Positions 27,527-39,333 of a stretch of 64,000 nt of DNA are shown piece by piece (position 1 is the first letter of the stretch; every line of letters begins with the position of its first letter). Source of the stretch: Pleodorina starrii (Eukaryota; Chlorophyta; Chlorophyceae; Chlamydomonadales; Volvocaceae). Location: contig BRXU01000008.1 of the NCBI GenBank assembly GCA_030267565.1, positions 186,001 to 250,000 of the forward strand, given 5' to 3'. The notes under the pieces are model-generated. The model was not told the DNA's origin. It worked only from the letters and a program-made list of their open reading frames with translations, and searched no databases. The position numbers and the translations under genes are program-made.

Positions 27527-30500
27527 TTTTTTTTCTGCGAGGGACGTTACAAGGACTGGGAAAGCGAAGCCCAACGGGCAAGCCGAGCAAGACCGGCAAG
27601 CCACAACAGCCTGGCAAGAAGCCCAAAAAACCACCGCAAGGAGCCGAGGAGAGAGAAAAAGCCAAGCAACGCCTAAACTCGCAGACAGGACAGGGACAGG
27701 GACGGGGGCAGCAAGAGGCCAGGAGCCACTGCTGCACGGGCGGCACACACGGCCACCCCTACCTCCAAGACACCGAGGAGGGAACCGAAACCAACACCAG
27801 GGCCCAAAAGGTCAGCCGCAGTGTGCCCACTGCTCTGCTCCTAGCTGCTCGGTGGACGGCAACCTGCATGTCGCCAGCCTGACCCACGTCTTCTTGGAGT
27901 GCGGGGCTTACACCGCAGCTCGGGTTTGGCTGGCAGAGCTGTGGGCAACAGTCTCCGGGGCCGCGGACTTGCCTTTCAGACAGCCGGCTGTGCTGCTGGG
28001 AGACTGGCCGGGAGGGTGGCCGGCCTACCCCACCAGCCCTGGGCTGCAGCTGCTGTGGGCAGCCCTTCGAGCCACTTGGCTGTGGGCGGTCTGGGGCCAC
28101 TACCACAGGGCGGAGCCTGATGACCATCCGTCGGCCACGGTGGTGGGCTGCGTCATTGGGGAGCTGCAGCGTCTCATGAGGGCACATTTCAGCATGGCGG
28201 CGCTCTCCGAGGACACTCTGGTGGGGCTGCCCCGGGGCCACATCACAGCACAGCTGCAGCCCGGCCGGCTGGATGCCTTCGAAGCCTCCTGGGCGCATGA
28301 AGGCGTCCTCTGCTCCGTGCAGCGGGTGGCTGGCAGCAGCCCGCGTCTGCAGGTTCATCTGTCCCGGGTGGCCCCGGTCCCAGCACCACAGGCACCCGCC
28401 GGGGGCGCCCAGGCAGCACAGCAGGTCTCCCCATCCGGGTCAGCCATCAGCGCCCAGCCCAGCCAGGCAGCAGCTCAGCTGACAGGGCAGCCGGGGCCGT
28501 CGTGAGCGGGGTGTTGGGAGTGGGGGATCTCGGTGTCTGAGGTCCTTAGGGTGCGAGGGGCCTCGAGGGTGGGGGGAGTGCGGTGCGGGTTGCCTAGGGA
28601 GGGGGGTGCGGTGCGGGGCTTGCTGTGGGTGGGGCCGGAGGGGGTCTTGGGGGTCGGGGGAGCTTAGGAGCAGGGTTGGTGTGGTGCAGGCTGCCGCGGG
28701 AGGCAGGTGCGGTTCGGAGGCTGCTGTCTTGAGGGGTCGCCCCCTGTGTGGGGTCTGTGGGTGTTTTGTCGCTGGCGCTCTCGTGCCTTGGTCTCTGACC
28801 CGGCGGTGCTGCCCCTGCGGCCTGGAGGGGGGGGTTCTTGGGAGTGGGGTGCGTGTGGCGCCGGGGGGTCTGGGGAGGGTTTCGGGGGGGGACTGGGGAG
28901 GGGCGGGGGGGCTTCGGTGCAGGGTTGGTGTGGTGCAGGCCGCCGTGGGAGGCAGGTGCGGTTCGGGGGTCGCCCCCAGGGTGGGGTCTGCGGGTGTCTT
29001 GTCGCCGGCACGCTTGTGCCCTGGCTTCCAGCCAGGCAGTGTTGCCCCTGCTGCGCCCGTGGGGGTTCTTGGGAGCCGGGGGGACGTGGGAGTGAGGTTC
29101 CTGCGGTGCGGGGTGTCTTGGGAGGGAGGTGTGTCTTCGGGCCTGCTGTCTTGCGGGGACGCCCCCAGGGTGGGGTCGGTTGTTGTTTGTCTCCGGTGCG
29201 CTTGTGTGGCACCGTCCCTGCGGCTTTTGTGGCTCTGGGAGGCGGTTTCGGTGGTGCGGGGTTCTCTTCGGGCGTGCTGTGGGTTTTCTGTTTTCTCTGG
29301 TGCTCCCCGGTGGGGGGGGGCTCGTTTGCCCTGGTTCGCTGCGGTGGTTGCCCGGTTTTGTTTGTTGTTCCTGTTGCTGTCGCCCAGGGTGTAGGGTTCG
29401 CCCCTTGGCTGTTGAGGTTGTGCAGGTTGTGGTTGTGTTGTCGCTGTGGTCGCTGTTGGGGCCTTTGCCCATCCCTGGGGCTTGTCTCCGGTGACGGGCC
29501 CTGTTGTTGGTCCGTGGTGCTGGCCCGGGTGTTGGGCCGTGGTTTTGGCCCTGGTGTTGGGCCGTGATGTTGGCTCTGGTTTTGGGCCCTGGTGTTGGGC
29601 CCTGGTGTTGGGCTGTGGGGTTGGCCCTGGTGTTGGGCCGTGGTGTTGGCCCTGGTGTTGGGCCCTGGGGTTTGGCCCTGGTGTTGGGCCCTGGTGTTGG
29701 TTTCAGTTCCCTCCTCGGTGTCTTGGAGGTAGGGGTGGCCGTGTGTGCCGCCCGTGCAGCAGTGGCTCCTGGCCCCTTGCTGCCCCCGTCCCTGTCCCTG
29801 TCCTGTCTGCGAGTTTAGGCGTTGCTTGGCTTTTTCTCTCTCCTTGGCTCCTTGCGGTGGTTTTTTGGGCTTCTTGCCAGGCTGTTGCGGCTTGCCGGTC
29901 TTGCTCGGCTTGCCCGTTGGGCTTCGCTTTCCCAGTCCTTGTAACGTCCCTCGCAGAAAAAAAAAAAAAAAAAAAAAAGGGCCCAACACCAGGGCCAAAC
30001 CCCAGGGCCCAACACCAGGGCCAACACCACGGCCCAACACCAGGGCCAACCCCACAGCCCAACACCAGGGCCCAACACCAGGGCCCAAAACCAGAGCCAA
30101 CACCACGGCCCAACACCAGGGCCAAAACCACGGCCCAACACCCGGGCCAGCACCACGGACCAACAACAGGGCCCGTCACCGGGGACAAGCCCCAGGGATG
30201 GGCAAAGGCCCCAACAACGACCACAGCGTCAACACAACCACAACCTGCACAACCTCAACAGCCAAGGGGCGAACCCTACACCCTGGGCGACAGCAACAGG
30301 AACAACAAACAAAACCGGGCAACCGTCGCAGCGAACCAGGGCAAACAAGCCCCCCCCCCCGCCGGGGAGCACCAGAGAAAACAGAAAACCCACAGCACGC
30401 CCGAAGAGAACCCCGCACCACCGAAACCGCCTCCCAGAGCCACAAAAGCCGCAGGGACGGCGCCACACGAGCGCACCGGAGACAAACAACAACCGACCCC

Positions 30501-30712
30501 ACCCTGGGGGCGTCCCCGCAAGACAGCAGGCCCGAAGACACACCTCCCTCCCAAGACACCCCGCACCGCAGAAACCTCACTCCCACGTCCCCCCGGCTCC
30601 CAAGAACCCCCACGGGCGCAGCAGGGGCAATACTGCCTGGCTGGAAGCCAGGGCACAAGCGCGCCGGCGACAAGACACCCGCAGACCCCACCCTGGGGGC
30701 GTCCCCTCGAAA
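27527..30712 (-). mobile_element. LINE-A copy A5 (3' UTR only), split by A6
   Basis: Minus-strand insertion in A2, poly(T) at 27526-27534, flanked by CCCT (27523-27526 and 30713-30716). The right side also shows a 10-bp tandem AACCCTAGGC. Interrupted by A6 at 27808-29978. Confidence 0.7.
27808..29978 (+). mobile_element. LINE-A copy A6, nearly identical to the 3' part of A10
   Basis: Plus-strand insertion in A5 with target duplication GGGCCCAA (27800-27807, 29979-29986) and a 22-base poly(A). The first about 695 bp (to the TGA at 28503-28505) are the C-terminal ORF, beginning just before the CX2C-type zinc motif and including SLTHVFLECGAYTAARVW; the rest is 3' UTR. Over its length it matches the complement of 50521-52671 almost base for base, so the two are a recent pair. 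Confidence 0.9.
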
Positions 30713-30899
30713 CCCTAGGCAACCCTAGGCAACCCGCACCGCACTCCCCCCACCCTCGAGGCCCCTCGCACCCTAAGAACCTCAGACACCGAGACATAAT
30801 AATAATAATAATGATACGCCCGGCCGGTAGCCGAGGCGTGGGTTATGGGAGCAGAGGGGGTGGGGTGACGGGTTTCCCCGGTCCCAGCCCCCCCGTTGG

Positions 30900-33800
30900 T
30901 TATGTGCCGGCCGGTGTCGGTTCCGCATGGGGGTTGCGTTCCATTTGTCTGCGGGTTATAACGATAGTGTTGAGTGTCCTAACTGCATGGTCGTGGAGGT
31001 CGTTGCAGCATGCTCGGGCTTCCTTGCTGCCCGTGCCTAGGGTGTGGAGTAGAGGGCGTAGGTCCTTCCTGATAGTACCCGCAAAGCCGAGGCTGATGGC
31101 TTCCTGTGTTGTGTAGCGGACCTTCCATCCGGCTTCCATGAGGAGTTTGGCCAGTTCTGCGTGTTGTACGGCCTTGTCGTGCTGTTTCTGTGTGTGGTTG
31201 GTGTCGGCGGTGTAGCCGACCTCAACAATGTGTACGGTGTGCTGGCTAGGGTCCTGAGGTCCCTTGTACCCTTGCACTTGCGTTTCATGGAGGGGGATGT
31301 CGGGTATAATGAGTATATCGGGCCTGAGTTTGAGGCGTTTCTCATCCTCAATACTCGGAGCAGCCATTTGGGCAGGCGTGTGCCGGCCACGTAGTCTGGT
31401 CGGGTGTCCGCGGGGCCGGCGTCCATTACAATGTAACAGCCTCCATTGGACCCACGGGCTAGCGTACTGGTAATGTTTTGGACCGCCTTGTTGTGCCGCT
31501 GTATGTATAGGGCTCGCATGCGGGGGTGAAGGCAGCCTCCGAGGATGTGCGCCCCTGAGTCGAGTTGGTTGCATAGGGGGCAATGTCCCGACGACGCAGG
31601 GCGGCCAGGTGCCACTGGTTTTTTAAATCGCCTCGCAAGCTTGGCGCTCCATAGCTGGCCGTATAGGTAGTCGAAGCACCGTTTAACGTGCTTGTGTCGG
31701 CCCGCCTTGCGCTGTAGAGTCCGAGTGCTGGTGCTTATGTCGAGGTCGGGCAGAGTGTTGGCGACGTATTTCATGTAATCTGTTTCGTTCGTGTATCCCG
31801 AGTGCGTTTCCGGGCTAACCAAGGACTCGATACCGCGGTTAAGGTCGTTTGCATAGTGCCCAGCGTTCTTCTCAGGCCCAGCCATTTTCCGCAGCCACCA
31901 GTGTTGACTTCGTGGATTATTGTCTGAGGTCTCGGTTGCGCTCAGCGCGTCGGGGTCTAGCTTGGAGAGTCCTCGCGCGGCTCGTACGGCTGCTTTGTCC
32001 GCTTTCTCGTTGTAAGTTACCCCAGTGTGGGCTTTCACTTTAAGCAAAGATGTCTTCAGGTTACAAGCCGCTCGTCGTTTAAGGATTAATACGATTTCCT
32101 CAAGCAGCGCCTTGTGCTTACTAAGCTGAAGCTTATGTGGGTTGTTTATCATCTTTTTAATAAGATGTAGCGACGCGGCAGAGTCCGTCCATATAGTTAG
32201 GTGAGCTTCGTCGTGCAGCGTGCCTCTGTGCATCTGGAGTCCTTGATGGATGGCACTCAGTTCGCATCGTGTAATAGTTTGGCAGCCCTGGTGGCCTGCG
32301 TTCACATTGATGTGGAGCGTTGTGTTGGTAAGTGCGTCGACGGCCGCGGCCCCCAGGAGATGTCTTTCCTCGTCGCCATCTTTGATCTTTTGCACTGACC
32401 CGTCGGTGTATATGGCGTCTTGGGCGTTGTGTCGCAGAGCATATTTGGCAGGAAATGCCAGGAACGCGGCGCTTCCCTCTTCCATGGAGAGGTTGTCGCA
32501 CGTGCGGGAGGGAGCTGCCGCGGCGGGTGGCTTCTCGGTCATACTACGCAGCCGCTTGCGCACCCATTGGGGTGGCTTCCAAGGGAGGGCGGGGCCAGTG
32601 GCGACGTGGCGGGCTGCCGTCATAGCAAGCGCTCTGCGGAGGCTGGTGCCGTACGCGCGGCCGGATTCATTGCTAACCAGGAGTAGGGTGAGTCCGTTTG
32701 GGTAGGGTTTTGGAGCGTCTACGCTCATTTCGCTGTAAAGGTCCCCCGTTCCTGAAAATGCGTCTATTGTACCGATCATGGTGACCAACGGGTGGGTGAG
32801 GTAGCGGGTGTAGGGCGCCGTTTGGGACGTGGGCAGCAGGAGTAGGGTAGCGGTGGGGTTATCTGTGCTCCGTGTCGCGTCGGCCCAGCCTAGCACCCAT
32901 CGCAGTGCATGATGCCCCTCGTCCGGCTTAGGTTCAGGGTGCGCGACGGATACGCCCGTGCACGGTTGCGAATACGCGTCGTGGTTGGCTCCGAAGAGCT
33001 GATCTTCTGGGTACCGCGAGTAGTAGATGGCGGTGCTGTCGGCTACGTTGAGGGGGGATGCAAAGCGCTCTGTTGCGGCGCCCAGCACGGTCATGAGGCG
33101 TTTCATCAGCCGTTCAGATATCCTCCGCTCATGGGCCTCTCGAATGGGGTGTGCTTTGGTGCCCCCTCCGTCCCGATACTGCAGGAGGAGGCGTGCGACA
33201 TCCTCCGCGAAGCCACCCGCGGCCGCGATCTGTGCGTGATCTTCCGGGCGTTTCTGTTGGGCGTCGCTGTACCGGAGCCACAGGCTGCGGAGGCGGCTTG
33301 CCGACACCTGGCCGACGCAGCGCCCTTGGGGATCGTACACGAATGCCATCCCAATGGCTTGCAGTCCATCGGGTATGTCCCCGCTGCCGTCCCATGGTAC
33401 ATGCCTGTGTGTGCCGTTACGATTGCCAATTTGGACCGTATACCGCCCCGGCGGGTGGATGTCCCGGTCCGGGTTACCCGGGTGTACGTTGATTTCGACA
33501 AACTGCCGTAGGAGACGCTGGCCTCGGGTCACGTTGAGGCATTCAGTCTCCCATCTACCTTGCTGTTGCCATTCCGTCAGGTGGTGGTCGCGTGCATTTT
33601 CCATCAGACCGGGGTCCTGTCCGGCCTCAACGGCACGCCGATGCCGGAATGCATTCAGCAGCTCTGTCCAGTTGTCTTGCGAGGCCAGTCGCGACTCCTC
33701 ATCTTCGGTGGGGGCCCATTCTACCTCGACTATCATTTCGGGGTGAGTGGGGGCGGTGGGGGTTTCATACCGGTGCACTGCCTTCGGGTGGTAGCCATTC

Positions 33801-33970
33801 TCGGTGTACAGTGCTATTGCCCCTTTAGTGATGACAGTACGTTCCCATTCAACCTGGTAGTACGTTCGGTGTGTGTGTTGTGTCGGCTGGCCGGGCGGCC
33901 GGGCGTCGTGACTCGAGGGTTGTTGCGGTGCTGGACGACGCTGCCGCGGTTTGGGTTGCCGTCGCCACAC
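30900..33970 (-). pseudogene. Dualen-like copy 2: RNase H and restriction-like endonuclease
   Basis: A 977-codon frame (33970-31037) covers the connector, RNase H (AIYTDGS, CELSAIHQ, IWTDSAASLH, NEKADKAAV) and the zinc motif CPLCNQLDSGAHILGGC with RHN. Near 31375 the frame shifts. The adjacent frame continues to 30900 with RPDILIIPDIP and HIVEVGYTAD, the PD...E part of the restriction-like nuclease, then KVRYTTQEAISLGFAG. All key acidic residues are present, so only the frameshift separates the parts. Confidence 0.83.
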
Positions 33971-35210
33971 GAGGGGTTGTTGGGCCTGGGCGAGGGGGTG
34001 GGTTTTCAGCTGGGGCGGCCGGAACGGTGTCGGCCGGGTCGCGGGGTTTGGCCAGTACGTACTTCCTTAGGGTTCCGTGGGGGATGGGGGTGGGTCTTGT
34101 CGCTTCCATCGCAAGATTGGTTAGATGTGGGCCGTCCGGGAGGAGTCATAGTTCGGGGGGCAAGGGTGCTACACCTCTGTGGCGCGGCGCCCGGGCGCGA
34201 ACACTGGGGTCAGCATTCAAGGCGAGGCTGAGCTGGTTTAGGGCTATCTGATGGCGTGGGCCCACCTTCCTGCCACCGATGCGTTGCAGCTGGTCGGTGG
34301 TGATGAGGTGCGCTCCCGTGTTTTTGTCTTTCAGGGCCCTGAGGCCCAGGCCAAGTTCCAGCAGGGGCTGTATGCATCGGAAGAGGAGCATGAGATCCTT
34401 GGGCTCGGCCGTCGGGTTGTGCGCCCCGATCAGGTGAATGAGGCTGCCTGCTGCCGGCTCATAGGTGCTGCCTTTGTCCGTGAGTTCGATACCGGCTTCA
34501 TGCACGAGAGCAAGTTGTTTGAGTGTGGTATAGTGCCGGCATTCGCGTTTGAATGTGTGCACTGGTATTGTGACCATGTACCGGCTCTGCAGGTGCAGGA
34601 GGGCTCGGGTTACTGCCCCAAGGCGTCCCTTGTCGTTGAGGGACAGGACGAGCGTCTTCGCCGCTCTGACCGCATAAAGGGTACGTAGGGTGCCCACCCC
34701 CAGACCTAGTCGCGATATGGGACCGAGGATGGCGCGGGTTGGGAAGCCCATTTTTAGTCCGTAGCTGCGTTTGGCTATGCCGGCGATTTGGGCGTCGAGG
34801 CTGGCGATGTCGTGCGGGGTGTACGCCATAGTGGGCAGGCTGTACGCCACAAAGGGGTGAATGAGGGTTTTGATCATGTTTATGCGTTGATCTGGGGTCA
34901 CGAGAGAGTTTTGTATGCTTTGCCCCCGTCGGTCGATTTCGGCGCGAGTGTAGGCCACCTGTGTCGTCCAATCCAGGGTAGGGGTGATGTGTACGCCGAG
35001 GTATTTGTACGATCCTGTTGGGGGTTCGTACGGGATGGGTACGCCATCGATCCGAATTTGGTTTTTCAGGAGACGTTCTACGACGGCCCTGTATTTTTGC
35101 GTACCGGGGCCCCGACTCAGATCAGTATCGGAACGTGTGCAGCCGTGCAGAATGCCCTGCAGTTGGCACTTGCCTACGTTGACCTTGAGTGCTCCCCAGC
35201 GGGCGTAGCG
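33971..35210 (-). pseudogene. Dualen-like copy 2: reverse-transcriptase C-terminal and connector region
   Basis: Continues from the TAG at 35211 with VNVGKCQLQG, YLGVHITPTLDW and SYGLKMGFPTRAILGP. A TGA at 34146-34148 sits where copy 1 has Arg. Downstream the frame shifts near 33970. Co-linear with 5300-7360 of copy 1. Confidence 0.75.
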
Positions 35211-36799
35211 CTATATTTTTGTGCTCTGTGTGCGCATGTCAGACACGGTGTTCGTGAGGATCACTAGGTCGTCCGCAAAGGCCCCCGAGCTAAAGTGGTG
35301 TCGGTCATTTTCGTCCGCTTGGAGGCAGCCGTAGCGGTATCCTCGGCCTCCGCTGTGTAGCCATCTTAGGAGTGGCTCCATGTAAATGATGAACAGTACG
35401 GGTGATAGTGTATCGCCCTGAATTGTGCCGCGTTCGATTGCAATCTCCGTGGTGCAGCCATGTTCGGTGTGTATGCGTGTGGTGGTGCACGAGTACAGGT
35501 TCGCGACCACCGTGATGAGGTCCTCCGGATATCCTAGGTCGTACATGATCATAAGTAATTTGTCGTGATCGATGGTGTTAAATGCCGATGTGAAATCGAT
35601 ATATAGTAAGTAGAGGTCACGGCTGGTTAGGCCGGCGTCCTCGATGGCGTGTAGTACGTTTTGGATCTGCCGCTCCGTGTTACGCTGTCGGAGGTACCCT
35701 TCCTGGGCTTCCGTGAAGATGTGCGCTTGTTCACTAAAGGTGACGATATTAAACGTAATGTGGCTGGTGTATAGTTTGTAGAGTGTGTTTGCCAGGGCGA
35801 TGGGGCGTTTGTTCTTGATGAGGAGTGGGTCGCCCTTTTTGGGAATGAGTACCGTGTCTGATTGCGTCCAGTGCGGGGGGATTTCGGCCTTGACCCACAT
35901 GACTGTGATCAGGTGGTGGATTGCGGTTTGGAGGTCGGTGGGGAGTGTCTGTAGCAGCTCGTTGGGTATGCCGTCTGGCCCGGGGGCTTTGTTGCAGGCG
36001 AGATGGTCTAAGCATGCGTGGAAGTTACATGGGTCTAATATGCCAGGGAGGAGGGACGGGGGTGCGCTTTCCCATTGGGCTAAACCACGTCGTAGAGGGT
36101 CCGGTGCTCCCGGCGTCTCCCAGGGGTAGTTCCGCGGGGCTTCGCTCGGGAGGTATTTGCCAGTGCGGGGTCCGGAGATGGGCCGGGCTAGGAGCGCGAA
36201 GTGCGAGTGGAGTGCGTCGAGGATGCCGTCCGAAGTTGTGCACAAATGCCCATCGGCGGGGTGGCGAATGGCCGTTATGCCGCGTGGCTGATCGTTGGGC
36301 TCGAGAATTTGTTTGTGTGCGTGTTTCGGTTTCTTGGCTAGGAGGCTCTGAAATTGTTTCCTGGCTTTGCTCGCATGTAATTTACGGGTTTCCGTAGTCA
36401 ACTTCTTAATTTCCCCTCCCTTTGCTCTTATTGCGGCACGCAGGGCGCGGGTCTCTGGTGTTTCTTGGAGCTCCGGGTTTTCGCGCGCGTGGGCTGTCGT
36501 ACCCTCAGGTGGGTTGGGGTTTGCAGGGGTGGTCGGCGGGGTGGGTCGGGTGGGGGGTTGTAGGGTCTCTGCGTCGGTGTTTTCCGCGTGCGGGGCGCCG
36601 GGTGCCGGGTGGGATGGGGTGTCCGGCCGTGGCGCGCGTAGTATGCGGGTGAGTTCGCATTTCAGCGCCTTGTGTTCGTCGTACAGACGGGTGATTCGCT
36701 TGCCGGTGCCTCTTCGTGCGTGCAGGCGCCCCGTGCGGGGGGGCTTGTGCTGGCAGTGGCTTTCAAGGATCCCGAGGCAACGCATCAGTAGTAATCCGA
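35211..36799 (-). pseudogene. Dualen-like copy 2: reverse transcriptase catalytic part
   Basis: Contains NKAPGPDGIPNELL, IPKKGDPLLIKNKRPIAL, YIDFTSAFNTIDHDKLL, GTIQGDTLSPVLF and AFADDLVILTN, an intact set of LINE reverse-transcriptase motifs with all catalytic aspartates. It ends at a TAG (35211-35213) where copy 1 has Glu. Upstream it joins 39334 after removal of the split-repeat element. Confidence 0.88.
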
Positions 36800-37271
36800 T
36801 GTCACGACACACTGCGTCTTTGACACCGTTTGTCCGAAGCCATTGGTAGTTACTGAGAAGCGGAAGAACTTGGCGGATAGTTAGGATTTCGCGAGGTTAG
36901 TTGTGTGGTTCTGGAGCTATCTTACGTTGTGGGATATTTAGGAGCTGCTCGTGATCATCGCAGCAGCTTGTTGAAATACTTGCCGCATTCATTGCAGACG
37001 GTTGGTTATATCTAGCTGTCGCGCTTGTATTCACAACTAGCTCCCTGACGACGAGCCGGTTCTACATCGTCAGGTCGCAAGGACCGGCCTCACGGGTGGT
37101 GCACCCGCTGCTGTGACTTGTAACACCAAATGCTGTGTTACTGAACGCTCGCTCGCTCGCTCGCTCGCTGCTGCTACGATAAGCTGATCTGATCAACCAC
37201 TCCGACATCTCCTTTCATCGCCGCGCCATTGCAATCGCGTCGGGCACCTCTGTCCCCGGCTCACCATACCA
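36800..37271 (+). repeat. Split repeat A1
   Basis: 472-bp left terminal repeat, about 99% identical to A2. Includes a (TCGC)n microsatellite at about 37146-37168. Confidence 0.85.
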
Positions 37272-37376
37272 TATTTCAACAAGCTGGAGGAGACATCGGA
37301 GGAGGTTCGCCGCTCGCGCCGACTTGCTGGCCTTGGGCCATCGGCTGCTTCTTCGGAGTCTGAACAGACGTCTGAG

Positions 37377-38450
37377 GTGAATAGTGACGCTGAGAGTGCT
37401 GATTCTGCTTTGGACGCTGCTGCTGGTGCTGACGCTGCTGCTGGTGCTGATTCGGGCCCTGAGTCCGGTTCCGTCGTAAGTGATTCTGATAGCGAAATGG
37501 CCGCGGAGCTTTCGATGAGTGGCATGCCCATTTTTATGGGTGGTGGCGCCAAGGCTTTGGCAGATTTCAAGATAGGGCATAAGCGCTTTGTTGCTTTGAA
37601 GAGCTTTCAGTTGAAGGACGGCAAGGTTCCGCCCGAAGCCGAGTGCAACCTGGCCAAGGCGAGCCTGGCCGGGGGCGCGGCGCTCTGGTTTGAGAAGGAG
37701 GGTGAGCCGAAGTTGGCGGGGCTCGCGGGTGAAGCTATGCTGAAGAAGTTCTGGGAATTATTGGAGGCGAAGTACGCGGAGCCCGCCCCACACGAGCGTA
37801 TCGCCTTCCAGAAGATGAAGATGGGATGGATTGGCGGGAAGCCGGCTGAGGAGGATCCGCTAACGTTTTACGCCCGGTTTGCGTGCGACGCTGCGGTCAT
37901 GAAGGCTTATTTTCCGGAGCGCCAGATGCTGTCGATATTCATCAACGCCTTGCCCTCGAGCCTGCACGACAAGGTCAAGGGCCACGCTGATGGGCTCCCC
38001 GCACCCGTCGACCTGGAGGCGGTGGCGCTGTATGCCTACAATGTGTACAACAGTTACCAGGCGGACAACCTTCTGGACACTGAGACCTTTCTAATGACCA
38101 CCAGCACGCGTGCTGGAGGCAACCACAACCGCCCGCCGCCGCCGTACTGCAAGGGCTGTGACAGCAAGTCCACCGACCCGCAGGACCATCGGCGGTCCTG
38201 CTGGGTGGGCAACCCGGCACAGGCGCGACCCGACTGGAAGCCGCGCAGCCGGGAGCTGTTCGCGGTCTGGGAGAAGATCAAGGCGGCGGGCGGCCGGCAG
38301 CAGGTTCAGCGCGCCCTGGTGACGCGCGGTGAGGAGGCGTGGGAGGACTTCGCCACGACGCTGATGAACCGCGTGGTTGGCGAGACGACTGGCTGCCGGC
38401 AGCAGCCCCCACGCGTCCTGGTGACGATGGGCGGCGCTACGAAGCAGTGA
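37377..38450 (+). CDS. Gag-like protein of the split-repeat element
   Basis: Open frame of 357 codons; 37377 is GTG, the first in-frame ATG is 37497, and the frame is open further left without a clear ATG, so an upstream spliced start is possible. After an Asp/Ser/Ala-rich N terminus, residues about 60-220 look like a retrotransposon Gag core: a LKSFQLKDGKVPPEAECNLA segment, ALWFEKEG, KFWELLEAKYAEPAP, DPLTFYARFACDAAVMKAYFP. The C-terminal part has CKGCDSKSTDPQDHRRSCW, a CX2C...HX4C zinc-knuckle-like cluster. It would package the element RNA. No stop or frameshift is seen. No pol follows. Confidence 0.7.
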   Translation: MNSDAESADSALDAAAGADAAAGADSGPESGSVVSDSDSEMAAELSMSGMPIFMGGGAKALADFKIGHKRFVALKSFQLKDGKVPPEAECNLAKASLAGGAALWFEKEGEPKLAGLAGEAMLKKFWELLEAKYAEPAPHERIAFQKMKMGWIGGKPAEEDPLTFYARFACDAAVMKAYFPERQMLSIFINALPSSLHDKVKGHADGLPAPVDLEAVALYAYNVYNSYQADNLLDTETFLMTTSTRAGGNHNRPPPPYCKGCDSKSTDPQDHRRSCWVGNPAQARPDWKPRSRELFAVWEKIKAAGGRQQVQRALVTRGEEAWEDFATTLMNRVVGETTGCRQQPPRVLVTMGGATKQ

Positions 38451-38789
38451 CTGGGTGGTGGACGATTTGTGTTAGAGAGGATGGGAGGGTGATTTGTAGG
38501 CTGAGTCTCTCTGATCGGCTTGGTTGGCGAGTGGGACATTGATCAGGGGGGGGCAACCCTTGGCTCTGGTGAACAAACGATTTGCGTGTGCCAGCTTGGT
38601 GTACGGACGCCCAGTACAGACTTGTTGCGGACCACTTGCGATAGAAGACTTCGTGCACGTGTGACTCTTAGCGTTTTGCGTAGCTTTTTGTGTGCCTCTT
38701 ACGCTTGCGGCGGTTTGGCGTGACTGGCAGCTTCAGCCCCCAGACGAATGCTTGGGGCTTCCAGCTGGGGGGGGAGTTGCTCAGGGCAG
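38451..38789. other. 3' untranslated part of the split-repeat element
   Basis: About 340 bp between the Gag-like stop and B1. No gene or RNA signature is seen. Confidence 0.5.
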
Positions 38790-38824
38790 CACGCGTTCTG
38801 CCAGTTACGCAGTGTGTCGTGACA
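38790..38824 (+). repeat. Split repeat B1
   Basis: 35 bp identical to B2 (39299-39333), ending GTGTCGTGACA. Followed by GC and then A2. Confidence 0.85.
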
Positions 38825-38826
38825 GC

Positions 38827-39333
38827 TGTCACGACACACTGCGTCTTTGACACCGTTTGTCCGAAGCCATTGGTAGTTACTGAGAAGCGGAAGAACTTGG
38901 CAGATAGTTAGGATTTCGCGAGGTTAGTTGTGTGGTTCTGGAGCTATCTTACGTTGTGGGATATTTAGGAGCTGCTCGCGATCATCGCGGCAGCTTGTTG
39001 AAATACTTGCCGCATTCATTGCAGACGGTTGGTTATATCTAGCTGTCACGCTTGTATTCACAACTAGCTCCCTGACGACGAGCCGGTTCTACATCGTCAG
39101 GTCGCAAGGACCGGCCTCACGGGTGGCGCACCCGCTGCTGTGACTTGTAACACCAAATGCTGTGTTACTGAACGCTCGCTCGCTCGCTCGCTCGCTGCTG
39201 CTACGATAAGCTGATCTGATCAACCACTCCGACATCTCCTTTCATCGCCGCGCCATTGCAATCGCGTCGGGCACCTCTGTCCCCGGCTCACCATACCACA
39301 CGCGTTCTGCCAGTTACGCAGTGTGTCGTGACA
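38827..39333 (+). repeat. Split repeats A2-B2
   Basis: A2 joined directly to B2 with no spacer, the right terminal unit. Taken alone it could be misread as a 507-bp TIR element or a solo LTR. Confidence 0.82.

Larger units (their letters stand above)
36800..39333 (+). mobile_element. Split-direct-repeat element (A1-ORF-B1-A2-B2), PAT/TOC-like, with Gag-like gene only
   Basis: A1 (36800-37271, 472 bp) recurs as A2 (38827-39298); B1 (38790-38824, 35 bp) recurs as B2 (39299-39333). B1 and A2 are separated by GC. Outer ends are inverted: TGTCACGACACACTGCGT. This A1...B1A2B2 order is that of split direct repeats in PAT-like DIRS and Ngaro elements, including Chlamydomonas TOC elements. No reverse transcriptase or tyrosine recombinase is present, so it is non-autonomous. 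CCGA flanks it on both sides (36796-36799, 39334-39337) and occurs once in the deduced empty site. A1 and A2 differ at about five positions. Confidence 0.75.

Noticed and set aside
20847..30797. Many long open frames on both strands with residues such as GPGVGPWCWA, PTPGPNTRA or PAPPQTPSE
   Set aside because: They are translations of the GC-skewed LINE-A 3' UTR and its minisatellite; frames overlap on both strands, change with unit number and contain no domain.
37146..37168. (TCGC)n and other short direct repeats considered as CRISPR-like arrays
   Set aside because: Simple microsatellite without spacers, in eukaryotic DNA.
38827..39333. A 507-bp unit with inverted TGTCACGACACACTGCGT ends that could be a MITE
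   Set aside because: Its parts are A2 and B2 of the split direct repeats of 36800-39333; the order A1-ORF-B1-A2-B2 explains both copies better than a separate MITE insertion 2 bp away.
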